Shown here: piece by piece, positions 7,576 through 16,108 of the stretch
Position numbering within the stretch: position 1 is the stretch's first letter
How the letters are laid out: each line of letters opens with the position of its first letter
From: Brevibacterium limosum
Lineage (GTDB): Bacteria > Actinomycetota > Actinomycetes > Actinomycetales > Brevibacteriaceae
Length of the DNA stretch: 64,000 nt
NCBI RefSeq assembly: GCF_011617705.1
Contig: NZ_CP050154.1
Span: forward strand, 1,364,001-1,428,000
Direction: 5' to 3'
Made by a program: the position numbers and the translations under genes
The notes under the pieces: generated by a model
Seen by the model: only the letters and a program-made list of their open reading frames with translations
The model's database searches: none
Told to the model about the DNA's origin: nothing

Positions 7576-9231
7576 ATGGAAGCAGAGCAGGTTCCAGACG
7601 CACTCACCGAGATCCGTCGGTGGCGCGACAGCCTGTCCGAACTGCCTCCGGCGGCGACCGAAGAAGAGGCGATCGATCGCATCACGGCTCTGGAGGAGCT
7701 GACCTCCGCCTGCGCCGCGGCGCAGGCTCGCGAGACTCTGACGTTCGACATGCACCGCAGGAATCGGGAAGCCGAAGACGGAGTCGCGAGCAAGAAGCAG
7801 GGACGCGGCGTCGGTGCTGAGATCGCCTTGGCCAGAAAGGTCTCCCGACATCGCGGCAACTCCCTGCTGAAGTTCTCCCGCACTCTGCTCTTGGACCTGC
7901 CCAATGTCTACGCGGCGATGAAGGGCGGCGACATCTCAGAGGAGAAGGCCCGCACGGTCGCCAAAGAATCCGACTGGCTGCCACGGGAGAAGAAGCACGA
8001 GCTCGACGAACGCATGGCCGTACGCCTGCCCGAGGTGGGCGTCAGACGACTGGGCAACGAGGTGCGTGCCCTGGCGCAGAAGCTTGACCAGAAAGCCGCC
8101 GTCGACCATCTCGAGCGCAGTGTAGACGAGCGTGCGGTCAGTGTGCGTCCGGCTCCGGGCAATATGGCCTACCTGACCGCTCTGCTGCCGATGCCGCAGG
8201 CAGTGGCCGCCTACGCGAACCTGAAGAAGTCGGCGCAGACTGTCATCGCGACGGGCACAGCCGACGGCAGAACCCAGAATCAGATCGCAGCCGACTTGGT
8301 GGTCGAGCGGCTGACCGGGCAAGCTGCCGCTGCGGCGGTGCCCACCGAAGTCCACCTCATCGTCCAGGACAGCAGCCTGTTCGGGCCCGGGGATGAATCG
8401 GCCTGGTTCCCCGGAGTCGGCCCGATCCCGGCACAAGCCGCCAGGAACTTCGTGGCCGACCACGAAGCCGCCACGTTCATCCGCCGCCTGTACACACGAC
8501 CCGAGGACGGTCAGCTCGTGCGGATGGACTCGCGTCGGAGGGAATTCTCCGGCCTCCTTCGCCGCATGGTCGTCTTCCGCGACGACGTCTGCCGCTCGCC
8601 CTGGTGCGAGGCGCCCATCAAACACGCCGATCATGCCGACTCCGTCGCCGCCGGTGGTGAGACTGAGTGGGACAACTCCTCCGGACTGTGCGCGGCGTGC
8701 AACTATCTGAAGGAACTCGACGGGTGGCGCCACAAGGCGACTGCCGACGCCCTCGAGGTGATCACACCGACCGGCCATCGCTATAAGACCTGTACGAAAC
8801 CGCTCAGCGGCCCTGATCCGGGGTGCCGTTCTGGCCGAGGAGATCACTCCGGCACGGGGAACGAGCCTGGCAGGCAGTATGGTCCCGGTAGGCAGTGCGA
8901 TCCAGGGAGGCAGTACGGTCCCGACCCGGGGCAGAACCACGGCGACATCGTGGCCGAGGCGACCGCGCCGCCGGGCGGCGGAGCTCGTGCCGCACCACCG
9001 AGTGCTGACCGCGAGTTTTCGGTGATGATCCCATGGAGATACATTCGCCGGGCCTCGCAGCCCGCAACCATTGACATCGGTGGGTCGACTGTTGGAATCG
9101 ACATCTATGATGCCGACGACCGACCGATGAGTCCCACTGAAGAGCTCCTCTACGCCGCAATCCTGGAACAGAAAGGCAAGCAGCGAACCGATTCTTCGGC
9201 CGGGAGAGCTGACGGCGGCCCTCACCGCTGA
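7576..9231 (+). CDS. DUF222/13E12-type protein with HNH nuclease domain
   Basis: 551 residues. The N-terminal two thirds is the helical DUF222 (13E12 repeat) domain common in multiple copies in actinobacteria; after it comes an HNH motif: RDDVCRSPWCEAPIKHADH, then SSGLCAACNYLKE, with paired cysteines and the HNH histidines. Endonuclease activity is expected from the family but the biological role is unknown. The C-terminus has a Gly/Arg/Gln/Pro repeat (8869-8922) and a short extra domain. Start ATG 7576 is 7 bases after TAGTGT (7563-7568), so leaderless. The family is often mobile or duplicated, but no transposon ends are seen. Confidence 0.85.
   Translation: MEAEQVPDALTEIRRWRDSLSELPPAATEEEAIDRITALEELTSACAAAQARETLTFDMHRRNREAEDGVASKKQGRGVGAEIALARKVSRHRGNSLLKFSRTLLLDLPNVYAAMKGGDISEEKARTVAKESDWLPREKKHELDERMAVRLPEVGVRRLGNEVRALAQKLDQKAAVDHLERSVDERAVSVRPAPGNMAYLTALLPMPQAVAAYANLKKSAQTVIATGTADGRTQNQIAADLVVERLTGQAAAAAVPTEVHLIVQDSSLFGPGDESAWFPGVGPIPAQAARNFVADHEAATFIRRLYTRPEDGQLVRMDSRRREFSGLLRRMVVFRDDVCRSPWCEAPIKHADHADSVAAGGETEWDNSSGLCAACNYLKELDGWRHKATADALEVITPTGHRYKTCTKPLSGPDPGCRSGRGDHSGTGNEPGRQYGPGRQCDPGRQYGPDPGQNHGDIVAEATAPPGGGARAAPPSADREFSVMIPWRYIRRASQPATIDIGGSTVGIDIYDADDRPMSPTEELLYAAILEQKGKQRTDSSAGRADGGPHR
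8869..8922 (+). repeat. 18-bp tandem repeat inside the DUF222/HNH gene
   Basis: Three in-frame copies at 8869-8886, 8887-8904 and 8905-8922 coding GRQYGP, GRQCDP, GRQYGP. Same unit length as the repeat in the next gene, though the sequence differs. Confidence 0.8.
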
Positions 9232-9298
9232 CGAGGCGAGGGCAAGTGGTCACCGAAAGTTCAACTGCCCGCTCCGCTGCGGGACTATGGTGATAGTC

Positions 9299-10015
9299 AT
9301 GAACGACCTCAACGGGCAGTCGTCGCCCGGTGACCAGCCAGCGATGCGGGACCAGCCAGCGATGCGGGACCGGCCAGCGTTGCGGGATCAGTCTTCATCG
9401 CGGGACCAGGCCGGCGTCACGGCGGTCGAAGTCGTGTGGGGGCTGCCGATGGGTCTGGGCCCGCTGTGGCAGGGCGTGCCCTCGGGACCGGGAATCTCCG
9501 GTGTTCTTCCACCCCGCAGCGAGGTCGAAGCACTCTATGGTGCTGCGGCCGCAGAACCACCGCTGAACGAGGACCCGAGGTTTGCGGCACGGTTCGCCGA
9601 CGTCTACGAAGTCTCCGTCCGCAAGGGCCAGGTCCTCATGACGTTGACACGGACCCAGCCCGACGGACGACTGAGCTCATTCGCCTACGGCCACCATTGG
9701 AGGTGGGAAGAACAGAAGTATCCGTGGGCATTCGAACTGCAGAGGCGCCTCGGCGAGGCTTCGGTCGAGCTCGAATCGACCTTCGCACTCAACCTGCTCG
9801 CCCGTGATCCGAATCAGCGCGCACGAGGTGTGGGTCGGCGCACTCTCGCCATGTGGATCGGGGAGGTCGGCCGATTCGGCTGCTGGCTGCAGACCGACGA
9901 CATCGACAGCCCGGCACGCCGACTCTACGCGAGCCTCGGCTTCACCGAGCTCGGCCACGGCCCCGAAGCCCCTAACGGGCGGCCCGGCCTGGTGATGTTC
10001 CGCGCCCCGCAGTGA
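9299..10015 (+). CDS. GNAT-type acetyltransferase-like protein
   Basis: 238 residues. The C-terminal half carries an acetyl-CoA-binding pattern, RARGVGRRTLAMWIGE (R-x-x-G-x-G), followed by a strand and SPARRLYASLGFTELGHG, the usual end of a GNAT fold. The N-terminus is a low-complexity stretch of DQPAMR-type repeats coded by an 18-bp unit (9332-9403). Start ATG 9299 lies 7 bases after TATGGT (9286-9291). The acceptor substrate is unknown. Sits between the DUF222 gene and prolyl oligopeptidase without overlap. Confidence 0.7.
   Translation: MNDLNGQSSPGDQPAMRDQPAMRDRPALRDQSSSRDQAGVTAVEVVWGLPMGLGPLWQGVPSGPGISGVLPPRSEVEALYGAAAAEPPLNEDPRFAARFADVYEVSVRKGQVLMTLTRTQPDGRLSSFAYGHHWRWEEQKYPWAFELQRRLGEASVELESTFALNLLARDPNQRARGVGRRTLAMWIGEVGRFGCWLQTDDIDSPARRLYASLGFTELGHGPEAPNGRPGLVMFRAPQ
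9332..9403 (+). repeat. 18-bp tandem repeat in the GNAT gene N-terminus
   Basis: Four in-frame copies (9332-9349, 9350-9367, 9368-9385, 9386-9403) coding DQPAMR, DQPAMR, DRPALR, DQSSSR. The first two are identical at base level, so recent expansion is likely. Confidence 0.85.
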
Positions 10016-10089
10016 AGCCCTCACGGGGGTCGGCGGGCCCGGCAGATCCTGAGAGCCTGCCCCGTGCCCGACGGCCAAGCCGACACGTC

Positions 10090-10107
10090 AGTGACGGTCA
10101 CTAGGAT
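10090..10107 (+). promoter_or_regulatory. palindrome and -10 box of prolyl oligopeptidase
   Basis: AGTGAC-G-GTCACT (10090-10102) is a perfect 13-base palindrome whose last T is the first base of the TAGGAT box (10102-10107). TAGGAT ends 6 bases before the ATG at 10114. A factor bound here would cover the -10 region. Confidence 0.55.
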
Positions 10108-10113
10108 GGGAGC

Positions 10114-12300
10114 ATGCGTGAAGAAGACTCCCCATCGACGGCCCCGACGACGAGCGCCGATCTGCCCGAAGACGAGAACCTCTGGCTCGAAGACATCCAC
10201 GGCGAGAAACAGATCGCCTGGGTGAAAGACCAGAACGCGAAGACCCTTGAGCGATTCCAGGACGGGCTCTTCGACAGCATCTCCGGTGACCTGCGCACTG
10301 CGCTCGACTCCGACGATCGCATCCCGATGGTCACCAAACGCGGTGACCACTTCTATAACTTCTGGCGCGACGAAACGAACCCGAAGGGCCTGTGGCGACG
10401 CACCTCCTGGGACAGCTACCGCACGGCAGCGCCCGATTGGGACGTGCTGCTCGACCTCGACGAACTCGCTGCGAAGGAAGACACTGCCTGGGTCTGGGCG
10501 GGCGCGATGGTTCGCCGCAGCGACAATCGCCGCGCGCTGATCCTCCTGTCCCCGGACGGTGGCGACTCACACAGAGTCCGCGAATTCGACCTCGAAGACC
10601 GCACCTTCGTCGACGGCGGCTTCGACATCCCCGCGGCGAAGACACGACTGGCCTGGCTCGACGATGACACCGTGCTCGTGGCCACCGAAACCGGCGCAGA
10701 CTCACTGACGACCTCGTCCTACCCGCGCCAAGCCCGAGCGCTCCGCCGCGGCCAGAGCGTGGACGACGCCCCGATCGTCGCCGAAGTGCCGCACGACCAT
10801 GTGGCGATCTTCGTCGGCAGCGATATCCGCCCCGAGGCCGAGACCACCGACCGTGCCGTCATCGTCGACGCCATCGACTTCTTCAACTCGAGAATGAGCT
10901 TCCTCGACCTCGACGACATCACGGCCGCTGACGGTTCGCTCTCCACCGAGCCCACGACGTGGACCGAAGCACTCATCGAGGTCGACGTTCCCACCGACGT
11001 CGAGGTCGGCTTCGAACGCGACCTCGTGCTCTTCCGGCCCCAATCGACATGGAGATCCACCACCACCGAGGTGCCCGCCGGCGGTCTCGCCGTCGCCGAT
11101 GTCGACGCGGTCAGGGCAGGCGAGATCGTCCCGCGCGTGATCTTCACCCCGGATGCCCACACGTCTCTGCAGTCGTTCACCTTCACACGGGACTATCTCG
11201 TGCTCGAACTGCTCGCCGACGTGCAGTCGAAGCTCACGGTCCTCGACATTGACAACGACTTCGCCGAATCCACCCTGCCCGGTGTTCCGGCCAACCATAT
11301 GGTCGGCCTCGGTGCGGTCGACAGGTTCGATCCGGCTACCGCCAACGACTTCTGGATGGTCAGCACCGGCTTCCTCACTCCCTCGACCCTGTCGTACGGA
11401 ACCTTGGGAACGGATTCCGACGATTCCGCCACCGAGGTGGTCAAATCGGCACCGGCGATGTTCGTCGCCGAAGGGCTGAGCGTTCAGCAGCACTTCGCCA
11501 CGAGCGCCGACGGAACGAAGATCCCGTACTTCCAGATCGGTGCCGACGACCTCGTGCTCGACGGCGACAATCCCACACTGCTTGACGGATACGGCGGTTT
11601 CGAAGTCAGCCGCACCCCCGGATACTCACCCGTCGTCGGCATCGGCTGGCTGAGCCGAAGCACGACCGGAAACACCCTCCCGGCAGGCCGCCGCGGCGTC
11701 TACGTGCTCGCGAACATCCGCGGCGGCGGCGAGTACGGTCCCGTTTGGCACACGTCCGCGATGCGGGAGAACCGCATGCGCTGCTACGAGGACCACTCGG
11801 CCGTCGCCCGAGACCTCATCGCCCGCGGAGTGACGAGCCCGAAGACACTCGCCTGCGCCGGCGGTTCCAATGGAGGACTGCTGGTCGGCAATATGCTCAC
11901 CCAGTATCCCGAACTCTTCGGCGCAGTCTCCTGTGGAGTCCCGCTGCTGGATATGGCCCGGTACACGAAGCTGAGCGCGGGCTATTCGTGGAAGGCCGAA
12001 TACGGTGACCCGGATGTGGCCGAGGACTGGGCGTTCATCCGGGAATTCTCGCCCTACCACCTCATCGAGGACGGACAGGACTATCCGCCGGTGCTGTTCT
12101 GGACGGCCACCTCGGACGATCGAGTGGGGCCGGTGCAGGCTCGGAAGATGGCCGCACGGATGCAGGCCCAGGGAATTGAGAACGTGTGGTTCTTCGAAGA
12201 CACAGAAGGCGGACACTCCGCCGCTTCGGACAATGAGCAGACTGCGTTCACCCGGGCACTGAGCTACCGGTTCATGTGGAACGCACTGACAGGGGAGTAG
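10114..12300 (+). CDS. prolyl oligopeptidase family serine peptidase (S9A)
   Basis: 728 residues, the normal length for the cytosolic S9A group: N-terminal beta-propeller, C-terminal alpha/beta-hydrolase. Cleaves short peptides after proline or related residues. The triad is readable: Ser585 in AGGSNGGLLVG, an Asp at 668/669 in ATSDDRVGPVQ, His701 in TEGGHSA. No signal peptide. TAGGAT 6 bases before ATG 10114 makes a leaderless start likely, with a palindrome touching the box. The stop codon TAG forms part of the -10 box proposed for the lipoate ligase gene. Confidence 0.92.
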   Translation: MREEDSPSTAPTTSADLPEDENLWLEDIHGEKQIAWVKDQNAKTLERFQDGLFDSISGDLRTALDSDDRIPMVTKRGDHFYNFWRDETNPKGLWRRTSWDSYRTAAPDWDVLLDLDELAAKEDTAWVWAGAMVRRSDNRRALILLSPDGGDSHRVREFDLEDRTFVDGGFDIPAAKTRLAWLDDDTVLVATETGADSLTTSSYPRQARALRRGQSVDDAPIVAEVPHDHVAIFVGSDIRPEAETTDRAVIVDAIDFFNSRMSFLDLDDITAADGSLSTEPTTWTEALIEVDVPTDVEVGFERDLVLFRPQSTWRSTTTEVPAGGLAVADVDAVRAGEIVPRVIFTPDAHTSLQSFTFTRDYLVLELLADVQSKLTVLDIDNDFAESTLPGVPANHMVGLGAVDRFDPATANDFWMVSTGFLTPSTLSYGTLGTDSDDSATEVVKSAPAMFVAEGLSVQQHFATSADGTKIPYFQIGADDLVLDGDNPTLLDGYGGFEVSRTPGYSPVVGIGWLSRSTTGNTLPAGRRGVYVLANIRGGGEYGPVWHTSAMRENRMRCYEDHSAVARDLIARGVTSPKTLACAGGSNGGLLVGNMLTQYPELFGAVSCGVPLLDMARYTKLSAGYSWKAEYGDPDVAEDWAFIREFSPYHLIEDGQDYPPVLFWTATSDDRVGPVQARKMAARMQAQGIENVWFFEDTEGGHSAASDNEQTAFTRALSYRFMWNALTGE

Positions 12301-12310
12301 GTTGGGTGAC

Positions 12311-13390
12311 ATGACGAACGAGACGCAGCACTTCCACGGCGAATACAAGGTCATCGGCGGCAAGCTCGTCGTCGCCGATGTGACCACAGACGGCAAGAAC
12401 ATCACCGAGGTGAAGATCTCCGGTGACTTCTTCCTCGAACCCGAAGAGGCCTATTTCGACCTCGCACCGGCCCTCGTCGGCGCCAGCGTCACTGCCGACA
12501 ACGCGGCACTGCGCGGCCGCCTCGATGAGGCCCTGGCCGGCTACGGTTCGGAGCTGGCGATGCACGGCTTCTCCACCTCCGATGTCGCCACGGTCGTGCG
12601 TCGGGCACTCGGCTCGGCCGCGAACTTCACCGACTTCGACTGGCAGGTCATCCGCGGAGAGGTGCTGCCCACCCAGCTCAATGTGGCCCTCGACCAGGTG
12701 CTGCTCGAAGAGGTCGCGGCAGGTCGTCGTCAGCCGACCCTGCGGTTCTGGGAATGGGAGGACACCGCCACCGTCATCGGTGCCTTCCAGTCCTACGTCA
12801 ACGAGCTGCGGCCCGAAGGCGTGGACAAGTACGACGTCCAGGTCGTGCGGCGCATCTCCGGGGGCGGGGCCATGTTCATGGAGGGCGGCAACTGCATCAC
12901 CTATTCGATGTTCGTCCCGCCTGCACTCGTCGCCGGTCTGGACTACGAAGAGTCGTATGTCTTCCTCGACCAGTGGGTGATCGCGGCGCTGAAGACCCTC
13001 GGTGTGGAGGCGTTCTACAAGCCGATCAACGACATCTCCTCGACCGGCGGCAAGATCGGCGGTGCCGCACAGAAGCGGATGCGCGACGGCACGCTGCTCC
13101 ACCACGCGACGATGAGCTACGACATCGATGCCGACAAGATGGTCGAAGTTCTGCGCATCGGCGAAGCGAAGATCTCCGACAAGGGAGTGGCGAGTGCGAA
13201 GAAGCGCGTCGATCCGCTGCGCAGCCAGACCGGGGAGGCCCGCAAGGACATCATCGATGTCATGGCAGACACCTTCGCCACCCGCTATGGGGCCGCCTAC
13301 GGCTCCTACACCGAAGAAGAGCTCGAACGGGCGCAGGAACTCGTCGATGAGAAGTTCGGGACCGAGAAGTGGACGCACCGAGTGCCGTGA
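12311..13390 (+). CDS. lipoate-protein ligase-like with N-terminal accessory domain
   Basis: 359 residues. Residues about 1-85 (GEYKVIGGKLVVADV, VKISGDFFLEPEEAYFDL) look like the lipoate-ligase accessory domain that normally sits at the C-terminus of LplA. The ligase domain follows: RRISGGGAMFMEGGNCITYS and NDISSTGGKIGGAAQKR, with the expected acyl-adenylate-binding Lys248. Likely attaches lipoate or octanoate to 2-oxoacid dehydrogenase or GcvH proteins. Start: ATG 12311, 7 bases after TAGGTT (12298-12303), which overlaps the stop of the preceding gene. The next gene starts in a GTGA overlap, implying coupled translation. Confidence 0.85.
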   Translation: MTNETQHFHGEYKVIGGKLVVADVTTDGKNITEVKISGDFFLEPEEAYFDLAPALVGASVTADNAALRGRLDEALAGYGSELAMHGFSTSDVATVVRRALGSAANFTDFDWQVIRGEVLPTQLNVALDQVLLEEVAAGRRQPTLRFWEWEDTATVIGAFQSYVNELRPEGVDKYDVQVVRRISGGGAMFMEGGNCITYSMFVPPALVAGLDYEESYVFLDQWVIAALKTLGVEAFYKPINDISSTGGKIGGAAQKRMRDGTLLHHATMSYDIDADKMVEVLRIGEAKISDKGVASAKKRVDPLRSQTGEARKDIIDVMADTFATRYGAAYGSYTEEELERAQELVDEKFGTEKWTHRVP

Positions 13391-14121
13391 GCACCTCTGA
13401 ACCCACCGGCTTCCGTGGCACGATCGTGGCCCTCGGTGGCGGTGGGTTCTCGATGTCCGAGACCGGGGAATCGGCCATCGACGACGAACTTCTGCAGATG
13501 GCGAGGCGAGGGAACACCGCATCACAGCTCCCACGAGTCTGCTTCGTCCCCACTGCCTCCGGCGACAGCCGCGACTACATCGAACGCTTCGAAGCGGCTT
13601 TCGAGGGACGAGCACAGATCCATGTCCTCTCCCTGTTCGGGCAGAGCCCCTGGGACTACCAGGACCCGTCAATGCTGCTCGACATGGACCTCATCTACGT
13701 CGGCGGCGGGTCGACGGCGAATCTGCTCAGCCTCTGGCGTCGGCACGGAGTCGACCACAAGATGCGCGAGGCCGCAGCCGGCGGCACGATTCTCGCCGGG
13801 ATCAGCGCCGGTGCGAACTGCTGGTTCGAAGCCTCCTCGACAGATTCGTTCGGACCGCTGGCACCACTGAACGACGGGCTCGGATTTCTGCGGGGGAGTG
13901 CCTGCCCGCATTTCCACGGCGAACCCGGGAGGGCGGAATCCTTCCAAGAGTGGATCGTGCAGGGCAGTCTTCCGCTCCCCGGGATCGCCATCGACGATCA
14001 TGCCGCGGTCGTCTACGAGGACGGCAGAGCCACCTCGGTGATGGTCGAATCTGCGGAGGCGAAGGCATTCGTCGTCAGCCGTGAGGGGATGCACGATCTT
14101 TCCGCGGACGTCGCTCGGTGA
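13387..14121 (+). CDS. peptidase E-like (S51) protein
   Basis: 244 residues of the S51/dipeptidase E fold (class-I-amidotransferase-like). Seen: GTIVALGGGGFSM at the N-terminus, YVGGGSTANLLSLWR, and the nucleophile turn AGISAGANCWFE with Ser flanked by small residues. Bacterial members cleave N-terminal Asp dipeptides or act as cyanophycinase-like enzymes; the exact substrate is unclear. Start GTG 13387 overlaps the TGA of the ligase gene (GTGA); an in-frame GTG at 13369 is possible but would overlap further. Confidence 0.82.
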   Translation: MSTSEPTGFRGTIVALGGGGFSMSETGESAIDDELLQMARRGNTASQLPRVCFVPTASGDSRDYIERFEAAFEGRAQIHVLSLFGQSPWDYQDPSMLLDMDLIYVGGGSTANLLSLWRRHGVDHKMREAAAGGTILAGISAGANCWFEASSTDSFGPLAPLNDGLGFLRGSACPHFHGEPGRAESFQEWIVQGSLPLPGIAIDDHAAVVYEDGRATSVMVESAEAKAFVVSREGMHDLSADVAR

Positions 14122-14138
14122 CCCTGGGAAACTGTCTG

Positions 14139-14177
14139 TAGGATTGGGAGTCAATCACGTCCCCTTCACTAGGAGAG
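14139..14177 (+). promoter_or_regulatory. thyX promoter and ribosome site
   Basis: TAGGAT (14139-14144) followed about 30 bases later by AGGAGAG (14171-14177) and ATG 14180, a conventional leadered start unlike many neighbours. Confidence 0.55.
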
Positions 14178-14179
14178 CC

Positions 14180-14965
14180 ATGCGCCAGGTCGAACCGTCC
14201 GTTGAACTGCTCGCCAAGCCCGATATCGATTGGGAAGCGATGAGGACTTACCTCGACGAGGTGGGCGGAACCTCTTGGGCGGACCGGGTCGAGGATGCGG
14301 AATCTCCCGACGCCGAGGATCTCCTCGAGTTCTCCGGACGCATGTGCTACCGCTCGTGGGAGCCGGGACTCAACCCGAACGTCTCGCGCGTGCGCACCGA
14401 CTCCGCGCAGTACATCGGCAACGTCGTGAAGTCCCAGCACGGATCTGTGCTCGAACACGCGAACTTCACCTTCGTCCTCCACAATGTCTCGCGCGTGCTC
14501 ACCCACGAGCTCATCCGCCACCGTGCAGGATCGGCGTTCTCGCAGGAATCGCTGCGCTACGTCCGCCTCACCGACATTCCGTTCTGGTTCCCCGAGTGGG
14601 CCCGCGAAGATCCCGAACTCATGGAACGCAGCCTCAAGGTCCTCGACACCCTCGAAGAGCACCAGAAGTGGATGGCCGAGCACTTCGAGCTCGACGAGGA
14701 CGGGACGAAGTTCTCCCACAAGAAGCACATGACCTCGTTCATGCGTCGCTTCGCCCCCGAGGGCCTGGCTACCGGAATCGTCTACACCGCGAACCTGCGC
14801 TCCCTGCGCCACGTCATCGAGATGCGCACCGCGAAGGGCGCCGAAGAGGAGATCCGTCTCATCTTCAACAAGATCGGTGAGGTGATGCGGGAAGAGGCTC
14901 CCGCGGTCTTCGCCGACTACGAAGTCGTCGACGGAGAATGGATCCCCGGAACCCGGAAGGCCTGA
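14180..14965 (+). CDS. thyX: flavin-dependent thymidylate synthase
   Basis: Makes dTMP from dUMP with methylene-tetrahydrofolate, FAD and NADPH. 261 residues. The ThyX signature begins with RHR at residues 113-115 (RHRAGSAFSQESLRYVRL); the conserved Ser comes after eight residues rather than the seven of the textbook RHRX7S motif. Other marks: FSGRMCYRSWEP, GSVLEHANFTFVL and EMRTAKGAEEEIR. ATG 14180 has an AGGAG site 5 bases upstream. No thyA is seen in the window, so this may be the only route to dTMP, but the rest of the genome is not visible. Confidence 0.93.
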   Translation: MRQVEPSVELLAKPDIDWEAMRTYLDEVGGTSWADRVEDAESPDAEDLLEFSGRMCYRSWEPGLNPNVSRVRTDSAQYIGNVVKSQHGSVLEHANFTFVLHNVSRVLTHELIRHRAGSAFSQESLRYVRLTDIPFWFPEWAREDPELMERSLKVLDTLEEHQKWMAEHFELDEDGTKFSHKKHMTSFMRRFAPEGLATGIVYTANLRSLRHVIEMRTAKGAEEEIRLIFNKIGEVMREEAPAVFADYEVVDGEWIPGTRKA

Positions 14966-15052
14966 CCCGAACGGCGTCACACCCACGATCAGCAGCACCT
15001 GACACCAGCAGCATCTGACGCCGACGTCAGACAGATCTCAGGAGGAACCGCC

Positions 15053-15631
15053 ATGGCAGATATCTATGCAGCTGAGCTCGACCCCGGCAAGCTCGACGTC
15101 GTCACCGACTGGGTTGCCGAGCAGGACTGGGCCGCCGAGCTCGACCTCGAGGCGAATCCGCTCGAAGCCGTCACCGCGTACCGGTTCGACGACCCCGCCG
15201 GCGAGGTGGGCATGGAGATCCACATCGTGCGCAGCGGCGACCAGCTGCTGCAGGTGCCGCTGACCTACCGCGGCGCATCGCTCGAGGGTGTCGATGAGGC
15301 GTTCGTGGCGAACATGGAGCACTCGGTGCTCGGCAAGCGGTGGGTCTACGCGGGCATGGGCGACCCGCTCTTCCGGCAGCGCCTCGACCACACCATCGCC
15401 ACCGCGTCGACTGCGGCGAAGCAGTACCGTGTCGACGACGAAGGCAACAGGGGAGAGGAGATCACCGAGGTGGCCCACGCCTTCGGGACGGGACCCCTGC
15501 CGGGTGCCGGCGACGTTGAGATCCTCTACCGCCTGTCGCCCGATTCACCGGCCGAGAAGTCCGACGCCGGTCTGCTGCTGGGCCGCTGGGACGGACAGGA
15601 CACGAACGTCGTCCTCGCCATCATGGTGTGA
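15053..15631 (+). CDS. maltokinase N-terminal-cap-like protein
   Basis: 192 residues. Patterns such as TAYRFDDPAGEVGMEIH, VPLTYRGASLEGVDEAF and MEHSVLGKRWVYAG match the N-terminal cap domain of actinobacterial maltokinases, here as a stand-alone protein without a kinase domain. Members of this group are usually annotated as CG0192-related or hypothetical; function unknown. Strong AGGAGG site before ATG 15053. No trehalose synthase or GlgE gene is visible nearby. Confidence 0.7.
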   Translation: MADIYAAELDPGKLDVVTDWVAEQDWAAELDLEANPLEAVTAYRFDDPAGEVGMEIHIVRSGDQLLQVPLTYRGASLEGVDEAFVANMEHSVLGKRWVYAGMGDPLFRQRLDHTIATASTAAKQYRVDDEGNRGEEITEVAHAFGTGPLPGAGDVEILYRLSPDSPAEKSDAGLLLGRWDGQDTNVVLAIMV

Positions 15632-15658
15632 GGGCCAGCCGCGACCCGGGAGGTGAGA

Positions 15659-16108
15659 ATGAGCGAGAGCTGCATCTTCTGCCAGATCGTCGCAGGTCAG
15701 GCATCGAGTGCGCCGATCGCCGAAACCGAATCGACGTTCGCGTTCATGGACATCCAGCCCGGATCGGACGGGCATCTGCTCGTCGTGCCGAAACGGCACA
15801 GCACGGATCTGCGGGACATCCCGGCCGAGGACTTGGCCGCGGTGGCTCTCGAGTCCCAGCGCCTCTCCAAGCACGCCTATTCAGCCTGGAACGCGGATGG
15901 AGTCAACCTCCTCAACTGCTGCGGTGCCGACGCCTGGCAGAGTGTCTTCCACTTCCACATGCACGTCATTCCGCGCTACCGCGACAAGGACAAAGACGGC
16001 CTGAGACTGCCGTTCCGACCCGGTGTCCGCGGCGACCGGGACCTCATCGATTCCTTGGCCGCAAGCATGCGGGAGTCACTCGGCGAAGTCACCGCGCCAG
16101 GTCGATGA
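15659..16108 (+). CDS. HIT-family nucleotide-binding protein
   Basis: 149 residues. Contains the N-terminal zinc-type pair in CIFCQIV and the histidine triad HFHMHVIPR that defines the family, which hydrolyses or transfers nucleotides from AMP-linked substrates. Start: ATG 15659 with GGAGGTGAGA upstream; a GTG 6 bases earlier is possible. The last 20 bases (16089-16108) overlap the 3' end of the convergent dehydrogenase gene. Confidence 0.9.
   Translation: MSESCIFCQIVAGQASSAPIAETESTFAFMDIQPGSDGHLLVVPKRHSTDLRDIPAEDLAAVALESQRLSKHAYSAWNADGVNLLNCCGADAWQSVFHFHMHVIPRYRDKDKDGLRLPFRPGVRGDRDLIDSLAASMRESLGEVTAPGR

Noticed and set aside
7576..9231. DUF222/HNH gene as a mobile intron or homing endonuclease
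   Set aside because: No intron-like flanks, no interrupted host gene and no terminal repeats; family members are usually free-standing chromosomal genes.
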